This document shows positions 1 to 4,618 of a stretch of 5,525 nt of DNA, in pieces. The position numbers were made by a program, and so were the translations under genes. The DNA comes from Candidatus Adiutrix sp. (GTDB lineage Bacteria; Desulfobacterota; Desulfarculia; Adiutricales; Adiutricaceae), in assembly GCA_031283395.1 (NCBI GenBank), contig JAITBV010000185.1, positions 1-5,525 of the forward strand, given 5' to 3'. The first letter of the stretch is position 1. Every line of letters begins with the position of its first letter. Under the pieces are notes generated by a model. The model was not told the origin of the DNA. It searched no databases and saw nothing but the letters and a program-made list of their open reading frames with translations.

Positions 1-470
1 TGACCGTGGTGACCAAGCTGTTCAACATCGTCCAGCCGGACCGGGCCTATTTCGGCCGCAAGGACGCCCAGCAACTGGCCGTCATCGACCGCCTGGCGCG
101 GGATTTGGATATGCCGGTGGAAGTGGTGCCCTGCCCCCTGGTACGGGAGCCGGACGGACTGGCCCTGAGTTCCCGCAACATCTACCTGGAACCGGAGGAA
201 CGCCGGGCCGCCCTGGTCCTGTCCCGGAGCCTGGCCCTCGGCCGAAACCTCCTGGCCGGGGGGGAGACCCGGGCCGAAAAAATCAAGCTGGCAATGAAGG
301 CCCTGATTGAAGAGGAAACCCTGGTCAGGCTGGACTACCTGGAAATAGTCGATGCCTCGACCATGGAGCCGGCGGTTGAAATCGACCGGCCCATCCTGGC
401 CGCCCTGGCCGCCTTGGTCGGCCGGGCCCGCCTCATCGACAACTTTTCCTGGCCCGACCCGGGGGACTGA
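1..470 (+). CDS. panC: Pantothenate synthetase, C-terminal part (5' end outside window)
   Basis: PanC condenses pantoate with beta-alanine, using ATP via a pantoyl-adenylate intermediate, to make pantothenate, the precursor of coenzyme A; it is cytoplasmic. The reading frame is open from the first base (full codons from position 3) to a TGA at 468-470, giving about 155 residues. That is roughly the second half of a family protein of about 280 residues. Family hallmarks are clear: the KLFNIVQPDRAYFGRKDAQQ block right at the left edge, and the PDGLALSSRN segment at about 150-180, equivalent to the substrate-binding R-DGLAMSSRN of the family. The N-terminal HIGH-like nucleotide-binding motif must lie upstream of the window. 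The GTG codons at 6 and 9 are internal valines, not starts. The tail ends with the usual short C-terminal domain and shows no damage. The next gene starts 39 bp downstream on the same strand, so read-through is possible. Confidence 0.96.
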   Translation, partial: TVVTKLFNIVQPDRAYFGRKDAQQLAVIDRLARDLDMPVEVVPCPLVREPDGLALSSRNIYLEPEERRAALVLSRSLALGRNLLAGGETRAEKIKLAMKALIEEETLVRLDYLEIVDASTMEPAVEIDRPILAALAALVGRARLIDNFSWPDPGD

Positions 471-488
471 CCGGGCACCTGTAACTAA

Positions 489-500
489 CTGATCGATCAG
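489..500. promoter_or_regulatory. Perfect 12-bp palindrome, candidate operator
   Basis: CTGATCGATCAG reads identically on both strands. It lies in the only gap (39 bp) between panC and the DUF2318 gene, and its last two bases are the first two of that gene's Shine-Dalgarno AGGAG. It could be a dimeric-repressor site, or a small RNA hairpin limiting ribosome access. It does not resemble a Fur consensus. No function is proven, and a 12-mer palindrome can arise by chance. Confidence 0.35.
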
Positions 501-503
501 GAG
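499..503 (+). promoter_or_regulatory. Ribosome binding site AGGAG for the DUF2318 gene
   Basis: AGGAG is separated from the ATG at 510 by 6 bases, which supports that start. It is the only strong Shine-Dalgarno in the three-gene operon; the two downstream genes appear to depend on translational coupling. Confidence 0.8.
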
Positions 504-509
504 AACACC

Positions 510-974
510 ATGCGCCCCATTGCGGTCATATATTTTTTCGGAACCATACTTTTCGCTTCCCAGGCCTTGGCCTTTTTCGGCTTCTTCGGCGATTCAATGG
601 AAGAAGTCAAGGCCAAAGACGGCCAAATCGTGATCAATGTTTCCGATCTGCCCAAATCCAGTTCCCGCCATTACCGCTACCGGGCGGACGGCAAGGTGAT
701 AAAATTCTTCGTGGTGCGGGACGGGCAAGGCATTGTCAGGGCGGCCCTGGACGCCTGCGAAGCCTGCTGGAGAGCGGGCAAGGGCTATAAATTCACCGAT
801 GGGGTCATGGTGTGCGTGCATTGCGGCCAAAAATTCCCCCTGGCCAGGATAGGGCTGGCCTCCGGCGGCTGCAACCCGCATCCCTTCCCCCACCGGACGG
901 AAGGCGACACGGTGATGATCGCGGCCCGGGAACTGCTCCTGGAAGCGAACTTTTTTCCCGAGAACAACAAGTGA
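510..974 (+). CDS. Exported DUF2318-family multi-cysteine protein
   Basis: This is a 154-residue protein with a Sec signal peptide: a hydrophobic stretch at residues 4-21 ending SQALA, with likely cleavage after A21. The mature part should face the periplasm or outer membrane surface. The DUF2318 core spans about 75-145: CEAC (C83, C86), GKGY, MVCVHCG (C102, C105), FPLARIG, and GGCNPHP (C121). Five conserved cysteines suggest a metal, Fe-S or thiol-redox site. The family is often annotated as an Fe-S membrane protein, but many members carry several N-terminal membrane spans, and this short one has only the signal peptide. In iron-uptake loci of the Campylobacter P19/FTR1 type, DUF2318 proteins sit beside FtsX-like permeases and an ABC ATPase, as here. 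Its TGA overlaps the GTG start of the permease (971-974), so translation is coupled. The biochemical function is unproven. Confidence 0.88.
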   Translation: MRPIAVIYFFGTILFASQALAFFGFFGDSMEEVKAKDGQIVINVSDLPKSSSRHYRYRADGKVIKFFVVRDGQGIVRAALDACEACWRAGKGYKFTDGVMVCVHCGQKFPLARIGLASGGCNPHPFPHRTEGDTVMIAARELLLEANFFPENNK

Positions 975-2140
975 CAATTTTCACCCTGCCCCTTCGGCAT
1001 ATAAGGGCCAAATGGCCGCGCGCCCTTCTCCTGGCTGCCATTTTCACCCTGGGCCTGGCCTCCATGTCGGGGCTTTACCAGGTATCCTCGCTCGTTGCCG
1101 ACAACCTGGAGAAAAAACTAATCAGCTTCGGGGCGAACATCCTGGTCACGCCCAGGGCCGAGACTTTGCGGATCAGCTATGGCGGCTACGCCCTGGGCGG
1201 CGTGACCCTCGACGAGCGGCCGATACGCCTGGACGCGGCTCTCGAAGCCATCCACTCCATTGAACTAAAGAACAATATCGCCATAGTGGCGCCAAAGGTG
1301 CTGGCCGTGGGCCGCATCTCGGGCCAGGGCGCCGCCCTGGTCGGAGTGAATTGGGCTGATGAACTCCACCTGAAAGGCTATTGGGAAGTGGAAGGCGCTT
1401 TCCCGGAAGCCGATAGCCGGGACGCCGTTCTGGCCGGGGCGACGGCCGCCCGCCAACTGGGCCTGGCCCCGGGGCAGATCATGGAAATCGACGGACGCTT
1501 CCTGACTCTCAGCGGCATACTAAGGCCAACGGGCAGCGACGACGACACTGTCTTGTTCGTTCCCCTGGCCCTGGCCCAGGCTATAGCCGCCAAGGAGGGG
1601 CAGGCCTCGTTTCTGGAGGTGGCGGCCCTTTGCTCCGGCTGCCCCATTGAAGACATAGTGGAACAGCTTCAGTCGGCCCTGCCGGACACCGAGGTCCGGG
1701 CCCTGGCCCAGGTCGCTGAAAGCCGCATGTATTCCGTGCATTTCGCCCAGACCCTGGCCTTTTCCGTCAGCCTGGTGATTCTGGTCACCGCTTGCGCCAT
1801 GCTGATAATGTCCATGCTGTCCTCGGTCGCGGAGCGGCGCCGGGAAATAGGCATCATGCGCGCCGTCGGCTTCTCCAGGCCCAAAATATTCACAGTCTTC
1901 GTGGCCGAGGCCGCGGCCTTGGGCTTTTTATCCGGCGTTCTGGGTTACGCCCTGGGCCAGGTTCTGACCGGGTATGTTCTGCGGCAGCTCCACCTGACGG
2001 AGGAAGCCCCCCCGGAGTTCCAGGCCTCCCTTTTCCTGGCCCTGGTCCTCTTGGCCGCGGGGGCCGCCGCCCTGGCCGCCGCCTTCCCGGCCTGGAGAGC
2101 CAGCCGGGTGGAACCGGCCGAAGCCCTGGTAGCTCTGTGA
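971..2140 (+). CDS. FtsX/MacB-type ABC transporter permease with periplasmic CxxC
   Basis: This is a 389-residue inner-membrane subunit. I chose GTG 971 because it overlaps the previous stop as GTGA and puts a typical N-terminus (TIFTLPLRHIRAKWPRALL) at the front. The frame opens earlier, at 812, but that would run through the DUF2318 gene. The architecture matches MacB/FtsX permeases: one membrane span at about 18-38, a large extracytoplasmic domain at about 40-255, then three spans at about 262-284, 309-335 and 352-373. ERRREIGIMRAVGFSR at 288-303 is the cytoplasmic coupling segment that contacts the ATPase, and the ending WRASRVEPAEAL is typical of the fold. An unusual C221-S-G-C224 lies in the extracytoplasmic domain and may bind metal or form a disulfide with the DUF2318 partner. 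The family usually performs mechanotransmission or export rather than classical import. The substrate is unknown; LolCE-type lipoprotein release is less likely given the DUF2318 neighbour. Confidence 0.9.
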   Translation: MTIFTLPLRHIRAKWPRALLLAAIFTLGLASMSGLYQVSSLVADNLEKKLISFGANILVTPRAETLRISYGGYALGGVTLDERPIRLDAALEAIHSIELKNNIAIVAPKVLAVGRISGQGAALVGVNWADELHLKGYWEVEGAFPEADSRDAVLAGATAARQLGLAPGQIMEIDGRFLTLSGILRPTGSDDDTVLFVPLALAQAIAAKEGQASFLEVAALCSGCPIEDIVEQLQSALPDTEVRALAQVAESRMYSVHFAQTLAFSVSLVILVTACAMLIMSMLSSVAERRREIGIMRAVGFSRPKIFTVFVAEAAALGFLSGVLGYALGQVLTGYVLRQLHLTEEAPPEFQASLFLALVLLAAGAAALAAAFPAWRASRVEPAEALVAL

Positions 2141-2799
2141 TCCAGGCCACCGCCCTGGTCAAACGCTATGCCGGCTCTGAAAAACCGGCCGTGGACGATC
2201 TTGATCTCCACGTCCGAAGCGGAGAGTTCCTGAGCATAGTCGGCCGTTCAGGTTCGGGCAAGTCCACTTTACTGCATATCCTGTCTTCGCTTATCAAGCC
2301 TGATGCCGGGACGGTTTTTTTCAACGGCCTGGACATCTGCTCCGCGCCGGAAGAGACGAGAAACCGCCTGCGGGGGCGGGAATTCGCCGTGGTCTTTCAA
2401 CAGCATCACCTCCTGCCCTATCTCACCGCCCTTGAAAATGTCCTTTTGCCATTTCTGGATCGGTTCAGGCCGGTCCAGCCGCGGGATCTGGCCTCGGCCC
2501 GCGGGCTCCTGGAACGGGTCGGCTTGGGAGCAAAGCATCACTCGCGGCCGGGGAAACTGTCGGGGGGCGAACAGCAGCGCGTGGCCATTGCCAGGGCCCT
2601 GGTTCGCGGAGCCCGGGTGCTTTTCGCCGACGAGCCCACCGGGAACCTTGATTCCGCCACCGGGGCCTCCATTATGGAACTTCTCCATGAATTCAACCGG
2701 GAGGGCCTGACCATCGTCATGGTGACCCACAATGACGAATTCGCCAACACCTCAAGCCGCGTGGTCAGAATGGCCGATGGAAAAATAGCGGCGCCATAG
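2137..2799 (+). CDS. LolD/MacB-type ABC transporter ATPase
   Basis: This is a 220-residue cytoplasmic nucleotide-binding subunit, the partner of the preceding permease. All ABC motifs are intact: Walker A GRSGSGKST (36-44), Q-loop FQQHHLLP (Q88/Q89), signature LSGGEQQRVAIARAL (141-155), Walker B VLFADEP (161-167) followed by the D-loop TGNLD (168-172), and the H-loop histidine in MVTHND (H198). HHLLPYLTALENV after the Q-loop and DEPTGNLDS are characteristic of the LolD/FtsE/MacB subfamily. I start it at GTG 2137, which overlaps the permease TGA as GTGA and gives the normal length. The frame is open further upstream, but only as a shadow within the permease. There is no clear Shine-Dalgarno, so translation probably depends on termination of the permease. 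Specificity follows the permease and DUF2318 neighbours, so I assign no gene symbol. Confidence 0.93.
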   Translation: MIQATALVKRYAGSEKPAVDDLDLHVRSGEFLSIVGRSGSGKSTLLHILSSLIKPDAGTVFFNGLDICSAPEETRNRLRGREFAVVFQQHHLLPYLTALENVLLPFLDRFRPVQPRDLASARGLLERVGLGAKHHSRPGKLSGGEQQRVAIARALVRGARVLFADEPTGNLDSATGASIMELLHEFNREGLTIVMVTHNDEFANTSSRVVRMADGKIAAP

Positions 2800-2845
2800 A
2801 CGCTTTAATTTGGCTAACTTCCAGCCTCGGGCGGGAATGTCGGCC
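2800..2845. other. 46-bp gap between convergent operons
   Basis: This gap separates the ATPase stop from the nth stop. There is no canonical intrinsic terminator: no GC-rich stem followed by a U-tract in either direction. Possible weak structures are the inverted pair GCCTCG (2824-2829) / CGAGGC (2851-2856) and a tighter GCCTC-AGAC-GAGGC hairpin (2843-2856) that includes the nth stop codon. Neither is convincing as a terminator. Confidence 0.4.
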
Positions 2846-3517
2846 TCAGACGAGGCGGGGGCAGGCCAGGAAGGAACAGGTCTCGCAACCGGGCCGGCGG
2901 GCCCGGCAGACGGCCCGGCCGTGGGCTATGACCTGGTGGGAGAAGAGGGTCCAGCGGGCTTGGGGTATGAGCCGGGCCAGATCGGCCTCGACCACCTCCG
3001 GGTCCTGGCTTTCGCTCAGCCCCAGGCGGCGGCTGACGCGGCCCAGGTGGGTATCCACGGTCAGGCCGGGCAAGCCGAAGGCGTTGCCCAAAACCACGTT
3101 GGCCGTCTTGCGGCCCACGCCGGGCAGGGCCACCAGTTCCCCCATGGTCCGGGGCACCTGGCCTCCGTGGTCCCGGCAGAGCCCCCGGCTCAATTCGACC
3201 AGGTGGCGGGCCTTGTTACGGTAGAAACCGCAGGGCTTGACCAGGGCCTCCACCTCGGCCAAGTCGGCCCCGGCCAGGGCCTGGGGCCCGGGAAAGCGGT
3301 CGAAGAGGGCCGGAGTGGTCTGGTTGACCCGGGCGTCGGTGCACTGGGCCGAGAGCACGGTGGCGGCCAGGAGTTGGAAAGGATTTTTAAACTTAAGGGC
3401 GCAGCCGGCCTCGGGATAGTCGGCGTCCAGGAAGGCCAGAACCTTCCTGACATAGGAGGATGTGGGGGCGGCCGCGGGAGCCGCCGCGAGCCGGCCGGCC
3501 TTGTTAGGGGGCCTCAC
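2846..3517 (-). CDS. nth: Endonuclease III, Fe-S DNA glycosylase/AP lyase
   Basis: Nth removes oxidised pyrimidines from DNA and nicks the abasic site (base excision repair). This is a 223-residue protein, slightly longer than E. coli Nth (211) because of an Ala/Pro-rich N-terminus (residues 7-19). The core begins near 22. Motifs seen: TVLSAQCTDARVN (53-65), CGFYRNKA (96-103), the helix-hairpin-helix LPGVGRKTANVVL (131-143) with the catalytic lysine K137, and VDTHLGRVS with the catalytic aspartate D155. The C-terminal 4Fe-4S ligands are C204, C211, C214 and C219. Their spacing is Cx6Cx2Cx4C, one residue shorter at the last step than the usual Cx6Cx2Cx5C. The GTG start at 3517 lies inside the end of the CooT gene (14-bp overlap) and has no strong Shine-Dalgarno, so it is probably coupled. 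It is last in the - strand operon. An alternative start downstream of the Ala/Pro stretch cannot be excluded. Confidence 0.95.
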   Translation of the reverse strand: MRPPNKAGRLAAAPAAAPTSSYVRKVLAFLDADYPEAGCALKFKNPFQLLAATVLSAQCTDARVNQTTPALFDRFPGPQALAGADLAEVEALVKPCGFYRNKARHLVELSRGLCRDHGGQVPRTMGELVALPGVGRKTANVVLGNAFGLPGLTVDTHLGRVSRRLGLSESQDPEVVEADLARLIPQARWTLFSHQVIAHGRAVCRARRPGCETCSFLACPRLV

Positions 3518-3713
3518 GGCGGTTCTCGAAAACGATGCGGTGCTCCACCAGGTTCATGGCCCGGATGCGCCCGGTGATGAGTTTCTGTTCGCCGAAGATG
3601 CTGGTCAGCCGCCAGGAGTCCGGACCTTCCGGCACGATCTTATCCACTGACTCCAGGCAGAGGATCTCTTCAGCGCCGCCTTCGGGGGCCAGGTAAACAT
3701 TGGCTTCACACAT
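3504..3713 (-). CDS. CooT-family small nickel-binding protein
   Basis: This is a 69-residue protein beginning MCEANVYL, the diagnostic CooT-family start. It has the family body as well: SVDKIVPEG, SIFGEQKLITGRI, and MNLVEHRIVFE. In Rhodospirillum rubrum, CooT belongs to the CO-dehydrogenase maturation locus, and in characterised homologues the cysteine at position 2 ligates Ni(II) in a dimer; C2 is present here. No CO-dehydrogenase genes are visible in this window, so the protein may have a more general metal or regulatory role, as is likely for many anaerobe homologues. The start is ATG 3713, with GGAG at 3724-3721 spaced 7 bases away. The beginning overlaps the DUF3842 stop by 8 bp, and the end overlaps the nth start by 14 bp, so the three genes are translationally linked. 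I give no gene symbol because the role may differ from R. rubrum CooT. Confidence 0.9.
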   Translation of the reverse strand: MCEANVYLAPEGGAEEILCLESVDKIVPEGPDSWRLTSIFGEQKLITGRIRAMNLVEHRIVFENRREAP

Positions 3714-4212
3714 GGTTCCGCTCCGTTCCGCCGGCCGCCCCGCCGCCGGCCAGAAGGGCCAGTTGGCGGACGGCCTCCGCCACCAGGTGAGGCAGGGGCT
3801 GACCGGTGAACCCGGCCAGGACCATCCCCTCCTGGGACAGGGGAATGAGGATTTTGGGCGCCCGGGCGCTGGTGACGGCCTCGGCCAGGCCGGGGCTGAT
3901 CTCGCCCATCATGGCATTGGCCCAGGTTATGGCCACAGGTCCCAGGATGACCTCGGCCCGGGGCAGGCAGACGCGCACCGCGTTTTCCCCGGTGGCTCCC
4001 CGGTTGGCCTTGGCCCTCATCATGGCTTCGGTAGCCGTGGCGTTGGCCCCCAAAGCCCAGATGTCCAGGCAGTCGCCGAAAACGGCCCTCAGTTCCCGAA
4101 TCAGGGCCACGCCGAACCCTCCGCCCTGGCCGTCGATTACGGCCACCACCGGGCGGTGATCCGGTCCGCCGGGTCCGGGTATCACCGGCATACTGTTCAA
4201 GGGCCGCGCCAC
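3706..4212 (-). CDS. DUF3842-family protein (putative nucleotide-binding fold)
   Basis: This is a 168-residue protein of the uncharacterised DUF3842 family. The conserved core runs from about residue 22: VVAVIDGQGGGFG (22-34), a glycine-rich strand-turn-helix resembling a dinucleotide- or nucleotide-binding loop; WALGANATATEAMM (51-64); GATGENAV (71-78); and EVILGPVAITWANAMMGEISP (86-106, the GPxxIxxANxMxGE signature). It ends with a Gly/Ala-rich tail that overlaps the CooT start. There is no signal peptide or membrane span, so it is likely cytoplasmic. I use GTG 4212, 3 bases after the upstream stop. ATG 4191 (161 residues) is an equally reasonable start, since neither has a clear Shine-Dalgarno and the first 20 residues are not part of the family core. 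I recall DUF3842 and CooT genes being neighbours in other anaerobes, which would hint at a shared pathway, but no reaction is known. Confidence 0.85.
   Translation of the reverse strand: MARPLNSMPVIPGPGGPDHRPVVAVIDGQGGGFGVALIRELRAVFGDCLDIWALGANATATEAMMRAKANRGATGENAVRVCLPRAEVILGPVAITWANAMMGEISPGLAEAVTSARAPKILIPLSQEGMVLAGFTGQPLPHLVAEAVRQLALLAGGGAAGGTERNHV
3721..3724 (-). promoter_or_regulatory. Ribosome binding site GGAG for the CooT gene
   Basis: On the - strand, GGAG lies 7 bases before the ATG at 3713 and inside the 3' end of the DUF3842 gene. It supports independent initiation and fixes the start at MCEANVYL. Confidence 0.7.
3728..3751 (-). repeat. 9-bp GC-only direct repeat before the CooT RBS
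   Basis: GGCCGGCGG occurs twice on the - strand (3751-3743 and 3736-3728), encoding two Ala-Gly-Gly units in the low-complexity tail of the DUF3842 protein. Each copy contains the palindrome GCCGGC, so the two can also pair as a 6-bp GC stem with a 9-base loop, ending 5 bases before the CooT Shine-Dalgarno. This may only reflect GC-rich composition. Confidence 0.4.
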
Positions 4213-4215
4213 TGT

Positions 4216-4548
4216 CTAGTCTTTAATGGTTTTTTCCAGGCCGGGAAAGGTTTCCGGCCGCCGGCGGTCGATATATTTGGCCTCGCCCGGCCGCCGGGTG
4301 ACGTTTTCAAATATCCCTTCATCCACCCGCACCAGCTTGGTGAAACCCAGGTCCTTAAGCTCGCAGTTGAACTTGCGGGGCCGGATAGCCGCGGCTTCGA
4401 TGCGCCTTTCCACCGGGCCACCGCAGTGGGGGCAACGGGCCAGGGGCAGATCGGCCGCGGGCTGGGTCCACTCGAACTCGTCGCCCTCCGGGCAGGGCGG
4501 CCCCGCCCGGTCGGCCGGGCCATGCCGGTAGGAGTAAACAGGTGACAT
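4216..4548 (-). CDS. FmdB-like zinc-ribbon protein with degenerate first knuckle
   Basis: This is a 110-residue protein and the first gene of the - strand operon. The N-terminus SPVYSYRH, followed by DEFEWTQPAADLPLARCPHCGGPVERRI, follows the FmdB/CxxC zinc-ribbon plan (PxYEYxC...FE..Q...CPxCGG.VRR). The second knuckle C39-P-H-C42 is intact. The expected first CxxC is replaced by H9 and a single C19 in GPPCPEGDEF, so a canonical four-cysteine zinc site is not obvious. The C-terminal half (DLGFTKLVRVDEGIFENVT at 66-84, then RPETFPGLEKTIKD) resembles extensions of FmdB-like proteins in sulfate-reducer-type genomes, from memory. FmdB was first described as a putative regulator of an amidase operon, and most members are of unknown function. 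The start ATG 4548 has a strong GGAGG 7 bases upstream. Confidence 0.82.
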   Translation of the reverse strand: MSPVYSYRHGPADRAGPPCPEGDEFEWTQPAADLPLARCPHCGGPVERRIEAAAIRPRKFNCELKDLGFTKLVRVDEGIFENVTRRPGEAKYIDRRRPETFPGLEKTIKD

Positions 4549-4570
4549 GGCCCCCCCTCCGCGCTATAAT
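4542..4570 (+). promoter_or_regulatory. Sigma70-type promoter for the rightward 183-residue gene
   Basis: The -35 is GTGACA (4542-4547, one mismatch to TTGACA), the spacer is 17 bp, and the -10 is TATAAT (4565-4570, perfect). The predicted start of transcription is near 4577, giving a leader of about 42 bases to ATG 4619. The -35 overlaps the start codon of the FmdB-like gene on the other strand. In a GC-rich window this match stands out. Confidence 0.75.
4556..4560 (-). promoter_or_regulatory. Ribosome binding site GGAGG for the FmdB-like gene
   Basis: On the - strand, GGAGG followed by a G-run ends 7 bases before ATG 4548. It is the strongest Shine-Dalgarno of the - strand operon, as expected for its first gene. 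Confidence 0.8.
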
Positions 4571-4584
4571 GAAAACGCCTTTGG

Positions 4585-4613
4585 ACTATAGCACAAAAAC
4601 TCCGCGAGGCCAA
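4585..4613 (-). promoter_or_regulatory. Sigma70-type promoter for the leftward FmdB-DUF3842-CooT-nth operon
   Basis: On the - strand, the -35 is TTGGCC (4613-4608, 4 of 6 bases), the spacer is 17 bp, and the -10 is TATAGT (4590-4585, 5 of 6). The predicted start is near 4578, with a leader of about 30 bases to ATG 4548. It is weaker than the opposing promoter but correctly placed for the operon's first gene. Confidence 0.55.
4606..4609 (+). promoter_or_regulatory. Ribosome binding site GAGG for the 183-residue gene
   Basis: GAGG lies 9 bases before ATG 4619 and supports that start over the internal ATGs a few codons later. It overlaps the -35 of the opposite-strand promoter. Confidence 0.55.
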
Positions 4614-4618
4614 CGCCC

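Noticed and set aside
452..476. GCCCG...CGGGC inverted repeat across the panC stop as a terminator
   Set aside because: The stem is five pairs with a 15-base loop and no following T-run. Such pairs are common in GC-rich sequence.
482..487. TAACTA as a -10 for an independent DUF2318 operon promoter
   Set aside because: There is no acceptable -35 at 16-18 bp upstream, where the sequence is G/C only. Co-transcription from panC or an unrecognised promoter is as likely.
812..970. In-frame 53-codon N-terminal extension of the permease
   Set aside because: It lies entirely within the DUF2318 coding sequence in another frame, and its translation is Arg/Pro/Gly-rich and unlike any permease N-terminus. 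The GTG at 971 overlaps the DUF2318 stop and gives a normal start.
1792..2136. In-frame 115-codon extension of the ABC ATPase
   Set aside because: It overlaps the conserved C-terminal membrane part of the permease, and its translation is Pro/Gly/Arg-rich low complexity. The ATPase domain begins normally at 2137.
2787..2816. Possible terminator around AGCG...CGCTTTAATTT after the ATPase gene
   Set aside because: The stem is only four base pairs with a 10-base loop and mismatches outside it, and the T-tract is interrupted. It is too weak to call.
2810..3577. 255-codon open frame on the + strand opposite nth
   Set aside because: It is antisense to a clearly identified nth, with Gly/Gln/Ala-rich composition and no domain. 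Long antisense frames are expected in GC-rich genes.
3700..4545. 281-codon open frame on the + strand opposite the DUF3842 and FmdB-like genes
   Set aside because: The opposite strand has recognisable family motifs, overlapping operon junctions and Shine-Dalgarno sites. This frame is Gly/Pro/His-rich with no motif.
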